DNA of 64,000 bases from Myotis daubentonii (lineage: Eukaryota; Chordata; Mammalia; Chiroptera; Vespertilionidae): the NCBI RefSeq assembly GCF_963259705.1, contig NC_081846.1, forward strand, positions 57,627,205 to 57,691,204. The letters run 5' to 3'. Shown piece by piece: positions 13,321 through 25,185 of this stretch; position 1 is the stretch's first letter, and each line of letters starts with the position of its first letter. A program made the position numbers and the translations under genes. The notes under the pieces were generated by a model that did not search any database, was not told the DNA's origin, and saw only the letters and a list, made by a program, of their open reading frames with translations.

Positions 13321-13899
13321 GAGGAAAAGAATATTAAGAAAGCAAGTTATTAAAAGTAAAATTTCTTACTGTATTAGTGCATCAGAAATAACCTTTTTAG
13401 CCAGTTTCTGATTAAATATCTCTACTTTGTAGGAATTTCTCTGATAGCAAGGATAGTCCCTGCCTGGGAGTCATATTTACCCTGACATCGGTTATTGTCC
13501 CTTTTATTTTCCTCCCCCCAGTCCTTGTGCTCTGCCTCACTTAGACTTTTGTCAGTCTAGCTTTCCAGGCGGGCATAAAAGAGAAAACAATACATACCCA
13601 ATAGGAATCAGCGCTGTGCCATGAAATTTGATTTCACCTATTCATGTGTGTGTATAGTAGATAAGAACAAAAATGTACTTGTTAATGACCCTAAAAAATT
13701 AGAAACCACTACCCTCAATCCCATAAAGATATAACCTGTTCAACTCCACATCATTGAGGATGATGGGTTTGTCTCAAACTGTGTGGAAAGACTGGAATCC
13801 TTCCTCTCTCTCGATCAAACACCAAAGTGTGTTTTGGGTTTCATCCCCTCTCGACTCCATGATAATTTCTCTTCTGTTATGCCCTTTCTCACCTATATC
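13321..13899. other. Intergenic, nothing recognised
   Basis: No gene, RNA or clear repeat was seen. A short open frame at 13754-13954 runs into antisense L1 sequence and is taken as chance. Confidence 0.5.
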
Positions 13900-14410
13900 T
13901 TCAAGCTCATGTAGTTTTTCCACCTTCATCCTGTCAATGTGGTGTATTACATAGCACTATTTTCATATGTTGAATCATCCTTGCATTCCAGGAATAAATC
14001 CCACTTGTTTGTTGTATATAACGCTTTCAGTATACTGCTGAATTCAGTCTGCTAGTATTTTGTTGAGAATGACATCAACATTTTTGAAGAATATGATTTA
14101 ATTTTTTAAAAAAATAGAAAATTGTCCGGCTGGCATGGCTCAGTGGTTGAGCATTGACCTATGAACCAGGAGGTCACAGTTCGATTCCCAGTCAGGGCAC
14201 ATGCCCAGGTTGTAGGCTGGAGCCCGTGTGGGGTGTGCGAGAGGCAGCCAATCAGTGATTCTCTGTCATCATTGATGTTTCTATCTCTCTCTCCTCCCTT
14301 CCTCTCTGCAATCAGTAAAATATATGTTTTAAAAAATAGAAAATTATTTTGGGTCTTTATTGTTGTTGTTTTTTATTTTATTTCTTAGCTTTTATTTTCT
14401 TTAAGGCCTT
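13900..14410 (-). repeat. L1 ORF2 fragment, antisense, split by a SINE
   Basis: 'gaatcatccttgcattccag', 'gaataaatcccacttgtttg' and 'ctagtattttgttgagaatg' are classic antisense L1 ORF2 text. A VES SINE (14124-14330) has inserted into it. The part after the SINE is too diverged for its edge to be fixed. Confidence 0.65.
14124..14330 (+). repeat. VES SINE, plus strand, with target duplications
   Basis: It starts GTCCGGCTGGCATGGCTCAG, has A box TGGCTCAGTGGTTGAGC and B box GTTCGATTCCC, and ends with a CT-rich then AT tail. A 15-base duplication, AAAAAATAGAAAATT, flanks it (14109-14123 and 14331-14345). It derives from a tRNA gene and keeps pol III box motifs. Confidence 0.92.
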
Positions 14411-15435
14411 ATCTGTTATATCTTACATTCATTTGGGGCTTTTTTTTAGCTGTCTCATTTCTGAAATGTTTTTCTTTTATCTATAATTTTTTCCTGAGAA
14501 TATATCACCTAACTTCTGAGTTTTCCTAATTCTGATTAGCATGCTCTCATATTTTATATAATTTTTATGTATTTTAACTTTCAGCTTATAATGTTAACCT
14601 ATATTGTGGTAATTTCTCTCTGGTGGTCATTCCTGATCTGTAGGGATGTTATGCTGTGCTGCTTAATCTGTTTTTAATATCAACATTGAGATCTGATCCT
14701 TTGTTTTATTCATTTATATTTAAAATTAATTGCTTAACTTTCAGCGTTATTTGTGGCTCAAAATAGTTCTTCTGGCTTTACAGCTCTGGAGTTCTCTGTT
14801 TAATTATATTTGTGTAGGGTTCAAAAAAGTTGGCGGCTTATTTTCTGGAGCTATGTCCTTCTGAACCTGCTGTTCCCTTTGATCCTGCTGTTCCTGTGCT
14901 GCTCAATTGGATTCTCCTTGCAACAGTTTCTCGGCATTGTGGGCCTTTGTCCTAGAAGTGAGATTTGACTAGTCATTGTTGGAATTCATGGGGCCCATAT
15001 TGCTCTGGCCCTTTAGACTTGACTGCAAACTCTTTGTACTCATTCATTATTAGAAAAGTGTAAAACTCAGTTTCTGCTCTTAATCGCTAAATACTATTTT
15101 TAGCATACTCTTAATGGGAGGAGGGCCGACTAAAAATTACTTTCTGCTCCAAGAGTTCATCACCCTTGTCCATATTCAAAGTCCTATATAATATTTTTTA
15201 AAATCATGAAAAGAGTAATAGGGCTTCCTTCTTCTGGCATATATTTAGTTTTTGTTTGTTTGTTTTACGGGACATCCATTTTCTTGGGTTTTATGTTGCC
15301 CTCATTAAAATAACTTCATTATCTATTTAGCTGAAGGTAACAAATCATTTTGAAGGAAACCTAGGGAAATTGAAGACTTTTTAAAATTAAGATGTTGCCT
15401 GGAAAACTCATGAGGAAAATCTAAGATACGAACTT
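14411..15435. other. Intergenic, unassigned
   Basis: T-rich sequence up to about 14800 may be further antisense L1. From 14800 to 15435 nothing recognisable was seen. Confidence 0.4.
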
Positions 15436-15592
15436 TTAAAATTTATTGATTGATTTTTAGAGAGAGAGGGAAAGGTGGGGGAGAGAAGAAACATCGACTT
15501 GTCGTTCCACTTATTTATGCATTCATTGGTTGCTTTTTGTATGTGCCCTGACTGGGGATCAAACCCACAACTGATACCTGGCCATGGCTCTA
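15436..15592 (-). repeat. Degenerate VES-type SINE, minus strand
   Basis: 'tttattgattgatttttaga', a GA-rich run and 'gccctgactggggatcaaac' give the SINE tail, middle and B-box region. The head is short or eroded. Confidence 0.65.
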
Positions 15593-16085
15593 AGATATAG
15601 ACTGTTTAATATCTCAGTCAAATCCCAGAAATGATGAAGTTTGACCTACGAAGAAAAAAAGGTCTGAGTATTCTACTGTTTCTGACATCTGATGCATGTG
15701 TTTTGGAAAAATAGTTGTATGCTTGCTGGTGCATTTGAGGATGAACACTTGATAGATGCTGCCAACTACCAGAGAGGTCCTGAGGGAGAAAATGTTCAGG
15801 GACTCACTCATTGAGATTTAGGAACAGTGATTATTTCACTCTGAGACTCAGTGGGGGACTGGACAATAATAATAGAATTCACCAGCCGCATGACCTCTCA
15901 TGGAATAGTCTCAATCCTCAGAGAGGAATGTGGCATCAGATCTGTCCTGCTCTTATCAAGTTTTTAAAATCTCTAGAAAGATGTTTTTCAACCTGTATGG
16001 GAATTTCTCTTTTTACACTAAAAACTGCCTGTATTCCTTTCCTTTTCTACTTTCAATAGTATTTGAGCCTCATGTTTTTCACTGC
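15593..16085. other. Intergenic, nothing recognised
   Basis: No gene or repeat was identified. Short open frames on both strands lack any family features. Confidence 0.45.
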
Positions 16086-16295
16086 CAGGGGTCCTCAAAC
16101 TACGGCCCGCGGGCCACATGCAAATACAAATATTGTATTTGTTCCCGTTTTGTTTTTTTTTACTTCAAAATAAGATATGTGCAGCGTGCATAGGAATTTG
16201 TTCATAGTTGTTTTTTTTTTAAACTATAGTCCAGCCCTCCAACGGTCTGAGGGACAGTGAACTGGCCCCCTGTTTAAAAAGTTTGAGGACCCCTG
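16086..16295. mobile_element. hAT-type MITE
   Basis: This 210-bp element has inverted ends, CAGGGGTCCTCAAACT on the left and its near-complement AGTTTGAGGACCCCTG on the right (two internal differences at most). It is non-coding and AT-rich inside. An 8-base target duplication is not obvious and may have decayed. Confidence 0.82.
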
Positions 16296-17009
16296 GTTTA
16301 AACTGGTTTAGGATTGTTTGTAAGTACATGCTTTTAATGTCATTGTAGGCCTTACCAATTTTACCAATTACCTTTTTTTTCTCAGAGAATTTATTATTTT
16401 ATATGTGGAAATATAAGTGTGGGAAAGAGTAGTGGTATTTTTTTCCTTCTATTTTACACATTTCCCCAGACATGTCAGTATTACTTAGCACCACATATGC
16501 TTAAAACTCCTAATATTTATAAACAATTTCAAAAGCAATTTGCTTACATCTCCTTAGACATTTATAAATATTGTGTTAATTTCAAATGCTTACCTTCACA
16601 GTATATTTAAAACAAACGCTGCACAAGATGTCCCGTTACTATTACTATGAACTAACTTAGTTTGGGATGATTATTAAAAGTAATACTTATTTTTGAATCT
16701 AATAAAATGAAATAAAACTTTACTTGGGAGTAAAAATTCTTGACTTGCTAAAGGAAATGTAGCACAAGACACATGGACTTATGTCCACATGGGTTCGGAC
16801 CATGCTATCTGGAGAGAAAAGATCCAGATAATGTGAAGGGCATATGTTCTCATCCATGTTGATATATCACCATAACACTGTTGCTTAAAACTGTCACCAA
16901 AGTAGAAGCTTCAGGGATCCTCTATTTCAATGTTTCTAGACAATTTGCTTTTCTCCCTGCTTTCTCAGTCCAAATCTAGGGTTTAATTTGGTTCAACAAA
17001 TATTTACTG
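16296..17009. other. Intergenic, nothing recognised
   Basis: AT-rich sequence without a recognisable gene, RNA or repeat. Confidence 0.45.
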
Positions 17010-17375
17010 AATAAAGTCTCTGCAGCTATTAAAAAGAATGTGGTGATGGTTGTACAACTTTCTAAAAACATTGAATTATATACTGTAAGTGGGTAAATTG
17101 TATGGTGTTTGAAAAGAAAATCAAGATACGCTGTATAGGTGAAAGTCAGGGAGTAGCGACAGATAAATACATATAGAATGACCCTCCCTATGTACAAAAA
17201 GAATGCAAATTTCTGGAAGGACATATAAGGAGCTGTTGGCAACTGTTACTTTTGGGTAATTGGAATGGGAAGTTTGGTGGAGTGGTGATTAGGGAAGTTT
17301 TACTTTTTCCTTTATACCCTTCTATACTGTTTTAATGTTTATCACAAGCCAGTATTACTTTTATAATAATGATTT
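17010..17375 (+). repeat. Old L1 3' end
   Basis: 'attaaaaagaatgtggtgat', 'agaatgcaaatttctggaag' and 'ttgggtaattggaatgggaa' match the 3' end text of old L1 families. Confidence 0.5.
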
Positions 17376-18805
17376 TTAAATCTGAATTTTTATAGGGTGC
17401 AATGTATCCAGACAGGGGGGATGTAAGCGTTCCAAACCTGCATCAACTGTCCTCTGTGATGGGCAACACCCAGCAGGGGTATGAGGCGGATTGGGGTCAG
17501 TTGATAAAGGTTTTTTGACTCGATGAATGGATGGGTGATCTGTATGAATTTTGCCTTTGCCTATGGCCAACAATTATCTATAGCTACCCTGAGTAAAAAG
17601 AAATAGACAAGGTAGAAATAGACATAGTTTAAAATAAATTCTTTCTCTTCCTAAAGCATGCTCAGAATTTGGCTGAGAAGATAAAATGTCTCACACATTT
17701 AAGAAAAAAAAATACAAGAAAAAGGCAGTAGCTATGAGAGGAGTACAGAGCAGACGCCTCTTGTCCTACTTGCTTCCCTGACAGGTTGTGATCCGACCCC
17801 TCCTCAGCTGGTATCTTCATGCCTTCCCTCCTGTCTCTTTCCACCGAAAAGAGAAGGAACCAGGAAGTGAAGGGAACAGAGTGGGTCTGAATGGACCCAA
17901 AGGTTTGTAGAGTAGAGGGAGTTTTGTAGCAGACTTCTAGTGTGGTGTATGAGCCTGAAGTTAAAACCTGAAATCCACACATTGCAGAAGGCTTCTGTGG
18001 TTGAGCATGACCACGATTATCCTCAGAAAACATCTCTATGGAGAAATGGAAAATCTCCTAGTCCTCTACACAGGTTTAGAGAAAGGACATGAATAACCTG
18101 TGGGCAGGCACAGAAATAAAAAAGGTGGTAGAATATTATGCAGCAAGGATGGTGGGACCCAGAACTCAAACCTTAGGCATGGATGCTGGTTCTAAGTGGC
18201 ATGGCTGGTTGAGAGGTCTTACAAGGTAGCAGAAGGTGTTTTTTTCTGCGTGATAATGGGGCCCTTCCAGGGGGGAAGATAAATTTCCGGGAGCCCTTTT
18301 GTTCCGACCTGGTGCTGCTGACCAACCACTGTCACCTCCTTGGTCTGTGCCGTGAGGAAGGGAAATAATACCACTGCTCTTTCTTTGGTGTTGTTTGTGC
18401 CCTTTCAGGCTTATTAAAGCTAGAGAGCAGTACCTATTGGTATCTGTGAGTTTCACTTCCATCATCCTCTAACCTAGCCCCCTCCTTCTCAGATGCCAGC
18501 CTATGGACCCTCGAATAACAGCCTATGTTGTTTGAACTTTATCGTGTTGACATTACAAAATAGTGAAAGCTTTGTTGGGCATAGGAGCAAAGTGCTCTGG
18601 AAGGCTAATATGAGAACAGGGTACAAGTTGGATGGTATCCGGGGAAAGGGGGTTTGGGGAAGCCATTTATGGTTATTTAGAATAAATCAGGTGTGAGGTG
18701 AAGTGAAAGTGGGTATCAGTGGAGTCTCTGATCCTTGTCACTTAAGGAGGAAAACTGAACTCTGGACTCATTTATTCCTTTCCCTCTTGCAAAGTTCCCC
18801 TAGAC
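17376..18805. other. Intergenic, nothing recognised
   Basis: Mixed-composition sequence. A 123-codon open frame on the minus strand (17662-18033) has no family features, compositional bias or clear splice context and is not called. Confidence 0.45.
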
Positions 18806-19000
18806 CAGCGGTTCTCAACCTGTGGGACGCGACCCCTTTGGCGGTCAAACGACCCTTTCACAGGGGTTGCCTAAGATATTTACATTACGATTCATAACAG
18901 TAGCAACATTACAGTTGTGAAGTAGCAACGAAAATAATTTTATGGTTGGGTCGCAAGATGAGGAACTGTATTTAAAGGGCCAGAAGGTTGAGAACCACTG
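18806..19000. mobile_element. SPIN-like hAT MITE
   Basis: The element starts CAGCGGTTCTCAACCTGTGG and ends with the complement AGGTTGAGAACCACTG (shifted by one base change). The inside contains 'ttacattacgattcataaca', 'agtagcaacgaaaataattt' and 'gatgaggaactgtattt', as in SPIN non-autonomous elements. Target duplications are CCCTAGAC (18798-18805) and CCCTAGAG (19001-19008). SPIN hATs are known for horizontal transfer among tetrapods, including into bats. Confidence 0.88.
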
Positions 19001-19624
19001 CCCTAGAGGTTTGGGGGAGCAGGTCCACCTACAAAGGAAGCCCTGGGCAAGGGACATAGAGATGAAAATAAGCATAATTCCTGAGCGCGAAGGTGTGGTG
19101 ACTGGCCTGCCTCTAGCTTCTCCTTTCCTCTTGTCCAAGTGAAGTGCTTCTGAATCCCAAACAGGATACTTAGGGCTCTGCCAGAATCTGTGATCAACCT
19201 GGATCCCCAACAGGGGGTGAGAAGGACGCTCCCCTCGCTCCGCGTTGAGGCCCTGAGGTTGCTGCTCCTCTTGTCAGCCCGTCACCCTGTGCCCAGGGCC
19301 TGGTCTGCTGCCCAGGTCCTGTCTGTGGTGCTTCTCTGGTTCCTTGGTGATAGTTTTGCTCCTGTGGTCTTCCAGGACACAGAGGTTGTGTTCTGTCACC
19401 AAAACCTCCAACTCCTGTGATGCCTACCTTCACTCACCTGCCACCAATCTCCTGCACGGAGTTCTGCCAACAGTCTACCCTGTTCTCCCCAGCCTAGCTC
19501 TCTATGCCAGAGTGTTGTCTCTGTCCACTTCAGTCACTGGCACTCCCACCTTATCCATCCTTCGTTTGGAAAGAAACACATTCTCCACACTCATCTCCAT
19601 ATGTCCACTTTGGTAGCTGTCACC
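19001..19624. other. Intergenic; possible L2-like stretch
   Basis: From about 19410 to 19620 the text has an L2-like pyrimidine-rich style. The rest is unassigned. No gene is supported. Confidence 0.35.
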
Positions 19625-19880
19625 AAAGACAACCTTGAGGAACCATGCCGCCCAGCAAGCAAGCCCCTCTGTTGTCCCCCCTCTCCCCCGCATTGAATCT
19701 GGGTGGTCTTTGACTTCTTTAACTAACAGAATGGGCAGAAGTGATGCTGTGCCAGTTCTGGGCCCAAGCGTTAGCAAAGGCCTTGCGGTTTCTGCTTGTG
19801 TGCCCTCAGAAGCCAGTTGCCGTGTGAGAAGCCCGACTACCCGGCTGAAGGAGAGGCCATATAGGGAGCTCTGAAAAATG
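19625..19880 (+). repeat. Probable old LTR fragment (MaLR-like)
   Basis: 'tgaatctgggtggtctttga', 'gaagtgatgctgtgccagtt' and 'agaggccatatagggagctc' recall MLT1-type LTR text. Both ends are unclear. The 199-codon minus-strand frame (19502-20101) overlaps this and is taken as chance. Confidence 0.4.
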
Positions 19881-20194
19881 AGGAGCTCTGTGGGGAGACC
19901 ATGGGGTGGGACATAAGGCACCAGCCACAGGGGGAAGACGTCATCTGGGATAAGCCAGCACAGGCCCCCAAATGACTCCTGCCCCAGCTGCCATATGGCC
20001 ACTTTGACCACAATCACCAGAGCCCCAGTGAGAGCCCCAGGATAACCACCCATCTGAGCCCAGCCAACCCCTGGAGTTAGGAGAAATCGTAAAAAAAACA
20101 CAGTCTTTTAAGGTGGTTTGTTGTGTAAAAGCAAATACGTAAATCAATACTCAACAACTCCTTGGCCATTCTAGTCCTTTGCCTGACCTTCCAA

Positions 20195-20400
20195 TAGGAA
20201 CAGCCAACATTTATTGAGTGCTAACTGCATACCAGGCACTGTTCTTATTGCTTTGAATGTACCAAGTAATTTGCTATGCACTATTGTTGGCCTCATGGTA
20301 TAGTGAGGGAAACTAAGGCACAACAAGGTGACTTACCCTGCCTAATGTTACACAGCTCATAAGAGCCTAGATTTAAAGCCATAGAAACTGGCTTCTAAAC
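20195..20400 (-). repeat. MIR SINE, antisense
   Basis: 'catttattgagtgctaactg', 'gtgagggaaactaaggcaca' and 'atgttacacagctcataaga' give the antisense MIR order. Confidence 0.65.
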
Positions 20401-22485
20401 CTTGAACTCTACTGCCTGCTACTCTCAGGCTTTGCCAGTCTGACCATCCTTCTCTTGTCATAAATATCTATGACATCTACAGAAAATGATGGGACATAAC
20501 CACAAGTCAGCGATATCTTTTCTTTGGGTTTTTACCTGCATATGGACTTCAATGGATTATAATGCTGTGATTTAAGAAATGCCCAGAAAGTCCACTAGCA
20601 AGCTGCCTACGTGTTACAGGATGTGTCCTGCTTGAAGCGTGGCACCTTAGAGCCTGTGGCTCACCCCAGCCCCACTGCCCCGCAGGTGATTTTTTTGCCA
20701 TCTCATATTTGCCTCACTTTGGCATTTGCTGTTCTCCCTCAGAACTTTGCTCTAAGCGTGAAAATGGGATTTCCTTAATTCCACACCCTAATGGCTGTGA
20801 TCAGCTTGTAACAATTCACAACATTTAGTGACAGCTTAGGTTCTAAGAGGAGATTCTGTTCAGAGATAAAGAACTGGTATACTAGATGTGACCACAGGCC
20901 AGCTCTTCCACAGGAAGCCTGCCACCAGCCACCGTTCTCCTTGGCATCGCCTGCCGTGGTGTGGTGGCGGCCAGCCTGCACCCAGGAGAGAACGCATGTG
21001 CCTTCTTGGCCTGAAGGCCAGGCCCCAGCTCTCTCAGGCTCCAAGGATGAAACTTTTCCCCTGCCTTAGAGTCTTCCCAGAACTGTTGATTGGGGCTGGG
21101 GAGGGGTCCAGGGAAAACAGAGAGATCCATCCCTTCCTGATGGGTTTGACTTGCCCCCGGGTACCGCCAAAGTGCCCCTCAGAAGCTGGCACCCTTCTCC
21201 ACAGAACTATTTATCTTTGGATAGTATTGTGCTGGGGACACCAAGAATTCACTGCACTAAACCCAATCTTACTTGTCCATCTCTTCTCCAGTATGACATG
21301 AATGGGGCCAACCCCATACCCTCCTCTCATTACTCAGTCACTATCCAAAATTTCTTATAAGCAAATGCCTAGGCAAAAACAGAGCGCTCAGGAACGAGAA
21401 CAGTTTTCAGGCACAGAGCCATCTAAATATAGGTTTAGAAAAAAAATAGTTCTTAGTGTAATCATTCTACTAAAAAATAAATCCAAACACATTATACAAT
21501 GAAATAAGATATTTCAACCCAACATATCTGAATTTGGGTGTTTCCACTGCATTCAGGCTTTCCAAAAGGAGCAATGGTGTGTGAGTAGATGAAAAAACCT
21601 GCACACTGTAATATTGTGCATTAAAAGTGATAGAAAACAAGGAAGCTGGGGTTGGGGACAGATCACTTCAAGCATATGCAACTTTGCAACCAGAACATTA
21701 ACATCAACAAAAACTGTCACCTGGGGTGTGGACTTGGACCACACAGGAGTCTACCACAGTGAATGAAAACATGCACAGGAACCACAGGGAGGAAATGCTG
21801 GTGACACCTCATTTAGAGCACAGCTGGGAAGCGTTGCAAAATGCCTCTGGAAGTGGGCTCCTGAGCCCGCAGGCTGCTTCCATGGTGGGCAGTGTGAGTC
21901 CAGGCGGTGGCTGTCAAGCCCAGAGTAACCCATCCACAGCAGGGTCACAGGCCAACAGGTTTCCTCATGCGTGCCCTGTGCAGAGAGGCAGATTTCCCCG
22001 CAGCCCATTCTTTTACAGAGAACAGAATCATTTCACGTGTGGGGGAGTCTGCAGTTCATCTCACTGTGCACAGAACCAAAGGCCTGGGCTTCTGTTTCTG
22101 CATCTCGCCCTATGCTACTCCAGTGGCCAATTACCCCCATATCTCTAGGCCCAAGGAACAGGAATCAACAAACTTATTCTATGAAGGGTTAGCTAGTAAG
22201 GGTGTTCGCCTTTGAAAGTCATATGATCTCTGTCGTAACTACTCAACTGGACTGTTGTAGGCCAGCAGGCACCAGAGACAGTATGTGAACACTGAGCCTG
22301 GCTGGTTCCCATCACACAGGACAACAGCAGGAGGCAGGCAGGGGCTGGCTCTCAGGCTGCAGGCCCCTGACCCCGACCCAGAACAGCGCCAGTTTCTGTG
22401 TTTATGTTCTCTACCTCTGAGCTGCGGGCTGCCTCTTTGCTTTCTCTGTCTCTAAAGGATGTCCCCTCATTTCTTATGAACTTAA
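20401..22485. other. Intergenic, nothing recognised
   Basis: Two kilobases of moderately GC-rich sequence. Several 80-140 codon frames overlap each other on both strands (20888-21301, 21726-22148) without coding signs. Confidence 0.45.
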
Positions 22486-22943
22486 CTAGAGGCCTAGTGC
22501 ATGAATTTGTGCACAGGCGGGGTCCCTCGGCCTGTCCAGTGATCAGGGGCTGATGGAGGCCGCAGTAGGTGGGTGGATGGAGGGAGGGGCCATGGGAGGT
22601 TGGCTGGCCAGGGGGAGGGGCTGCAAGAGGTTGGCCAGCTGGAGGGAGGGCCACGGGAGGTTGGCCAGCCAGGGGGAAGGACCGAGGAGGTTGGCTGGTG
22701 GCCCTGATCGGGGTCATCGGGACCAGCCAGCTGAGGGAAAGGACTGCAGCCCAGGGGGAGGGACCACGGGAGGTTTGCCAACTGCGGAAGGTTGGCTGTG
22801 GGAGTGCACTGACCACCCGGGGGCAGCTCCCGTGTTGAGCATATGCCCTCGGGTGGTCAGTGTGTGTTATAGCGACCAGTTGACTGGTCATTTGGTCATT
22901 TGGTTGTTTGATTGTTCAGTTGCTTAGGCTTTTATATATAAAT
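22486..22943 (-). mobile_element. Non-autonomous Helitron, minus strand
   Basis: Read on the minus strand, the 3' end is GTGCACAAATTCATGCAC, TAGGCCT and CTAG followed by T (22485). The 5' part is TATATAAAAGCCTAAGC with the opening TC eroded. Inside (about 22560-22800) are imperfect repeats built on 'ggaggttggccagc'. These give rise to glycine- or proline-rich open frames on both strands that are not genes. Confidence 0.8.
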
Positions 22944-22945
22944 AA

Positions 22946-23109
22946 CTAGAGGTCTGATGCATGAAATTCGTGCAAGAGTAGGCCTTCTTTCCCCTGGCTG
23001 CCCGCACTAGCTTCCCTCTGGCACCCAGGACCCAGGCTTCCCTCCGGCCCCAGCTTCGTCCAGAATGATGTCTGGTCAAATTAGCATATTACCCTTTTAT
23101 TATTATAGA
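22946..23109 (-). mobile_element. Short non-autonomous Helitron, minus strand
   Basis: This 164-bp element reads TCTATAATAATAAAAGGG at its 5' end (23109 downward) and CTAG at its 3' end (22946). It sits between A and T and is one of the shortest forms of the family. It abuts the Helitron at 22486-22943. Confidence 0.8.
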
Positions 23110-24560
23110 TACCTTTTAAAGTTTCTTTACTTTAGTAAAGTGGTTTGTCCAGATCTGGATGTTTTGGGTGGCAGAGAGATTTTTTTAATACCTTGTTTTC
23201 CATTTGCTGGAAATGTGTCTGGTACTTTTTTTTTTTTCCTCTCTCTTAAATGTCAACTTCTGTGTCATTATGTTTTAGAAATTATTCCAAAAACAGAATA
23301 TAGCTGGATTTTGTTTTACTTTTCAATCTGAGAGTATCTGTCATTTAACTGAATTAAGTCAATTTACACTTACTGTGATTATGGGTACATTTATATTTAT
23401 TTCTGATATCTTATATTCTATTCCCTGTTTACCATGCTATTTCTAATCATTCTTGTGTTTCTTTTTCTCTATACTACATTAATCAGGTTTTCTTTTATTT
23501 TATGTTCCACTCTAATTATTGTATATTCAACATTAAATGTCAATTCTTTTGCTGGTAGCCCTTAATATTTTAATACAAGCTCAATAAAACTGGAGTAGGG
23601 GAGGACATTTATAAAAAGAAAAAAAATTAATACACAAATAACTTAAATAAAGTCTAACATCATTCCAGACCTCCACTTTCTTCCCCAATGATGGTGGGCA
23701 CTTAAGTCCGTTCAGCTGATCACACCTCTGTTTCCATTTTAATGTTATTTAGTATTGATTTTTAATTCCTCCAAATTTATTTTTCAGTCAGTGTTTACCA
23801 ATATTTTGCTTACCATTGCTTCTTGAATCCTACACATCCTTCTGAGTTCAATGTAGTTTCCCTGAAGTACATTTTCTAGGTGTTCTTTTAATAAGAATCT
23901 AAGAGTAGGGAACTCTGTTCACCTTTGTTTTAAAAGCTGTTTCTATGTTGACCTCATACCTAATGATATTCTGCTTGGGTATAAAATTCTAGCTTGACAA
24001 TATTTTCCCTCATGACACTGAAGATATTATCTTTTAGATAATCTAAAGATATTATCTTTTAGATTCTATTACTGCTATTGAGATATATGTTTTTGATCTA
24101 TTCATTTGTAGGGAATCCCCCTCTCTTTTTTTAATGCTAGCTTTTAACATTTCTTTTAGTTTCATTTAATAGTTTCACTGAAATATTCTCATGTGTGATT
24201 TACCTTTATACTGTGCTTCTTAGATATTTGTATTTTGTACCAGTTCTGGAAATTTCTTAGTCTACATTTTTAAATATTGCCTCTTTATTGTTCTCTCTAT
24301 TCTCTCTTTCTGCAATTTCTTTTAGAAATATGTTGGGTCTTCTCATTTTATTTTTTGTTTCTTACTCTCATTTTTATATTTTCAATCTCTTTTTCTTTTG
24401 GTGCTGCATTTTCAGATTTTTTTTCAGTTCTATTTTATACTTCACTAATTTGTTCTTCAGCTGTGCTTAATGTGCTATTTAACCCATTGACCAAGTGTTT
24501 TTTACAATTACAATTTTTTTCATTTTTATAATTTTCAAATTTTGAAATTTGAAATTTCAC
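23110..24560 (-). repeat. Old L1, antisense
   Basis: T-rich antisense L1 text runs throughout: 'tgaattaagtcaatttacac', 'acactgaagatattatcttt', 'ttgacctcatacctaatgat'. Frames are broken. A small direct duplication of about 25 bp occurs near 24022-24065. Confidence 0.5.
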
Positions 24561-24624
24561 TTGGAATTAAAATTCGTTTTTTGGTTTAGTGTAGTGTTTA
24601 ACAACCCTGTATTCTGGTACTATA

Positions 24625-24945
24625 GACTGAAAGTTTGTGTCCTCCCAAACACCATATGTTGAAATCCTAACCTCCAATGTGATGGTATTAGGCGATGGGG
24701 CTTCTAGGAGATGGTTAAATCATAAAGGGAGAGCCCAGGTACAATGGTTTTAGTGCCCTTATAAAAGAGACCCCAGAGAGCAACCTTGCCCCTTCTGCCA
24801 TGTGAGGTTGCAGTGAAAATACGGCTTTCTATGAACCTGGAAATGGGCCCCCACCAGTAGAACTGTGAGAAATGGATGTTTGTTGTTTCAGCCACCCCAG
24901 TCCATGGTATTTTTGCTACAGCAGCCTGAAAGGAACTAAGACATT
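24625..24945 (+). repeat. ERVL-MaLR LTR (MST/MLT1-like)
   Basis: 'gttgaaatcctaacctccaa', 'gtgatggtattaggcgatgg', 'cccttataaaagagacccca' and 'gaactgtgagaaatggatgt' occur in the order of MaLR LTRs. It is a solitary LTR; no internal retroviral sequence was seen next to it. Confidence 0.75.
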
Positions 24946-24989
24946 TGATAAAGAATGTCTGCAAATTTCATCCCCGTCCTTATGAGATC

Positions 24990-25185
24990 TGTGGCCTGGT
25001 ACAAGTTAGTTAATCTCTCTGTGCCTCCGTTTTCTCATCTATAAAATGGAAAAATACTAATACCTTATAATGCAGTAATGACAGGGTTGTTGTGAGGAGT
25101 AAATGAATTAACAGTTGCAGAGCATTTAGAAAAATACCTAGCAAGTGCTCAATGCTATATATTATTATTATCATCAACATCATTC
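24990..25185 (+). repeat. MIR SINE
   Basis: 'gtggcctggtacaagttagt', 'tctctgtgcctccgttttct', 'catctataaaatggaaaaat' and 'agggttgttgtgaggagtaa' are near-consensus MIR. This is the best preserved MIR in the window. Confidence 0.85.

Noticed and set aside
14145..14190. tRNA-like A and B boxes suggesting a tRNA gene
   Set aside because: They belong to the tRNA-derived head of a VES SINE. No cloverleaf with acceptor stem closes, and the same head recurs in other SINE copies here.
19502..20101. 199-codon minus-strand open frame
   Set aside because: It overlaps LTR-like sequence, has no recognisable domain and no splice or promoter context.
22352..22891. 179-codon proline-rich minus-strand frame and 124-codon glycine-rich plus-strand frame
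   Set aside because: Both come from imperfect repeats in a minus-strand Helitron; opposite strands are open over the same bases.
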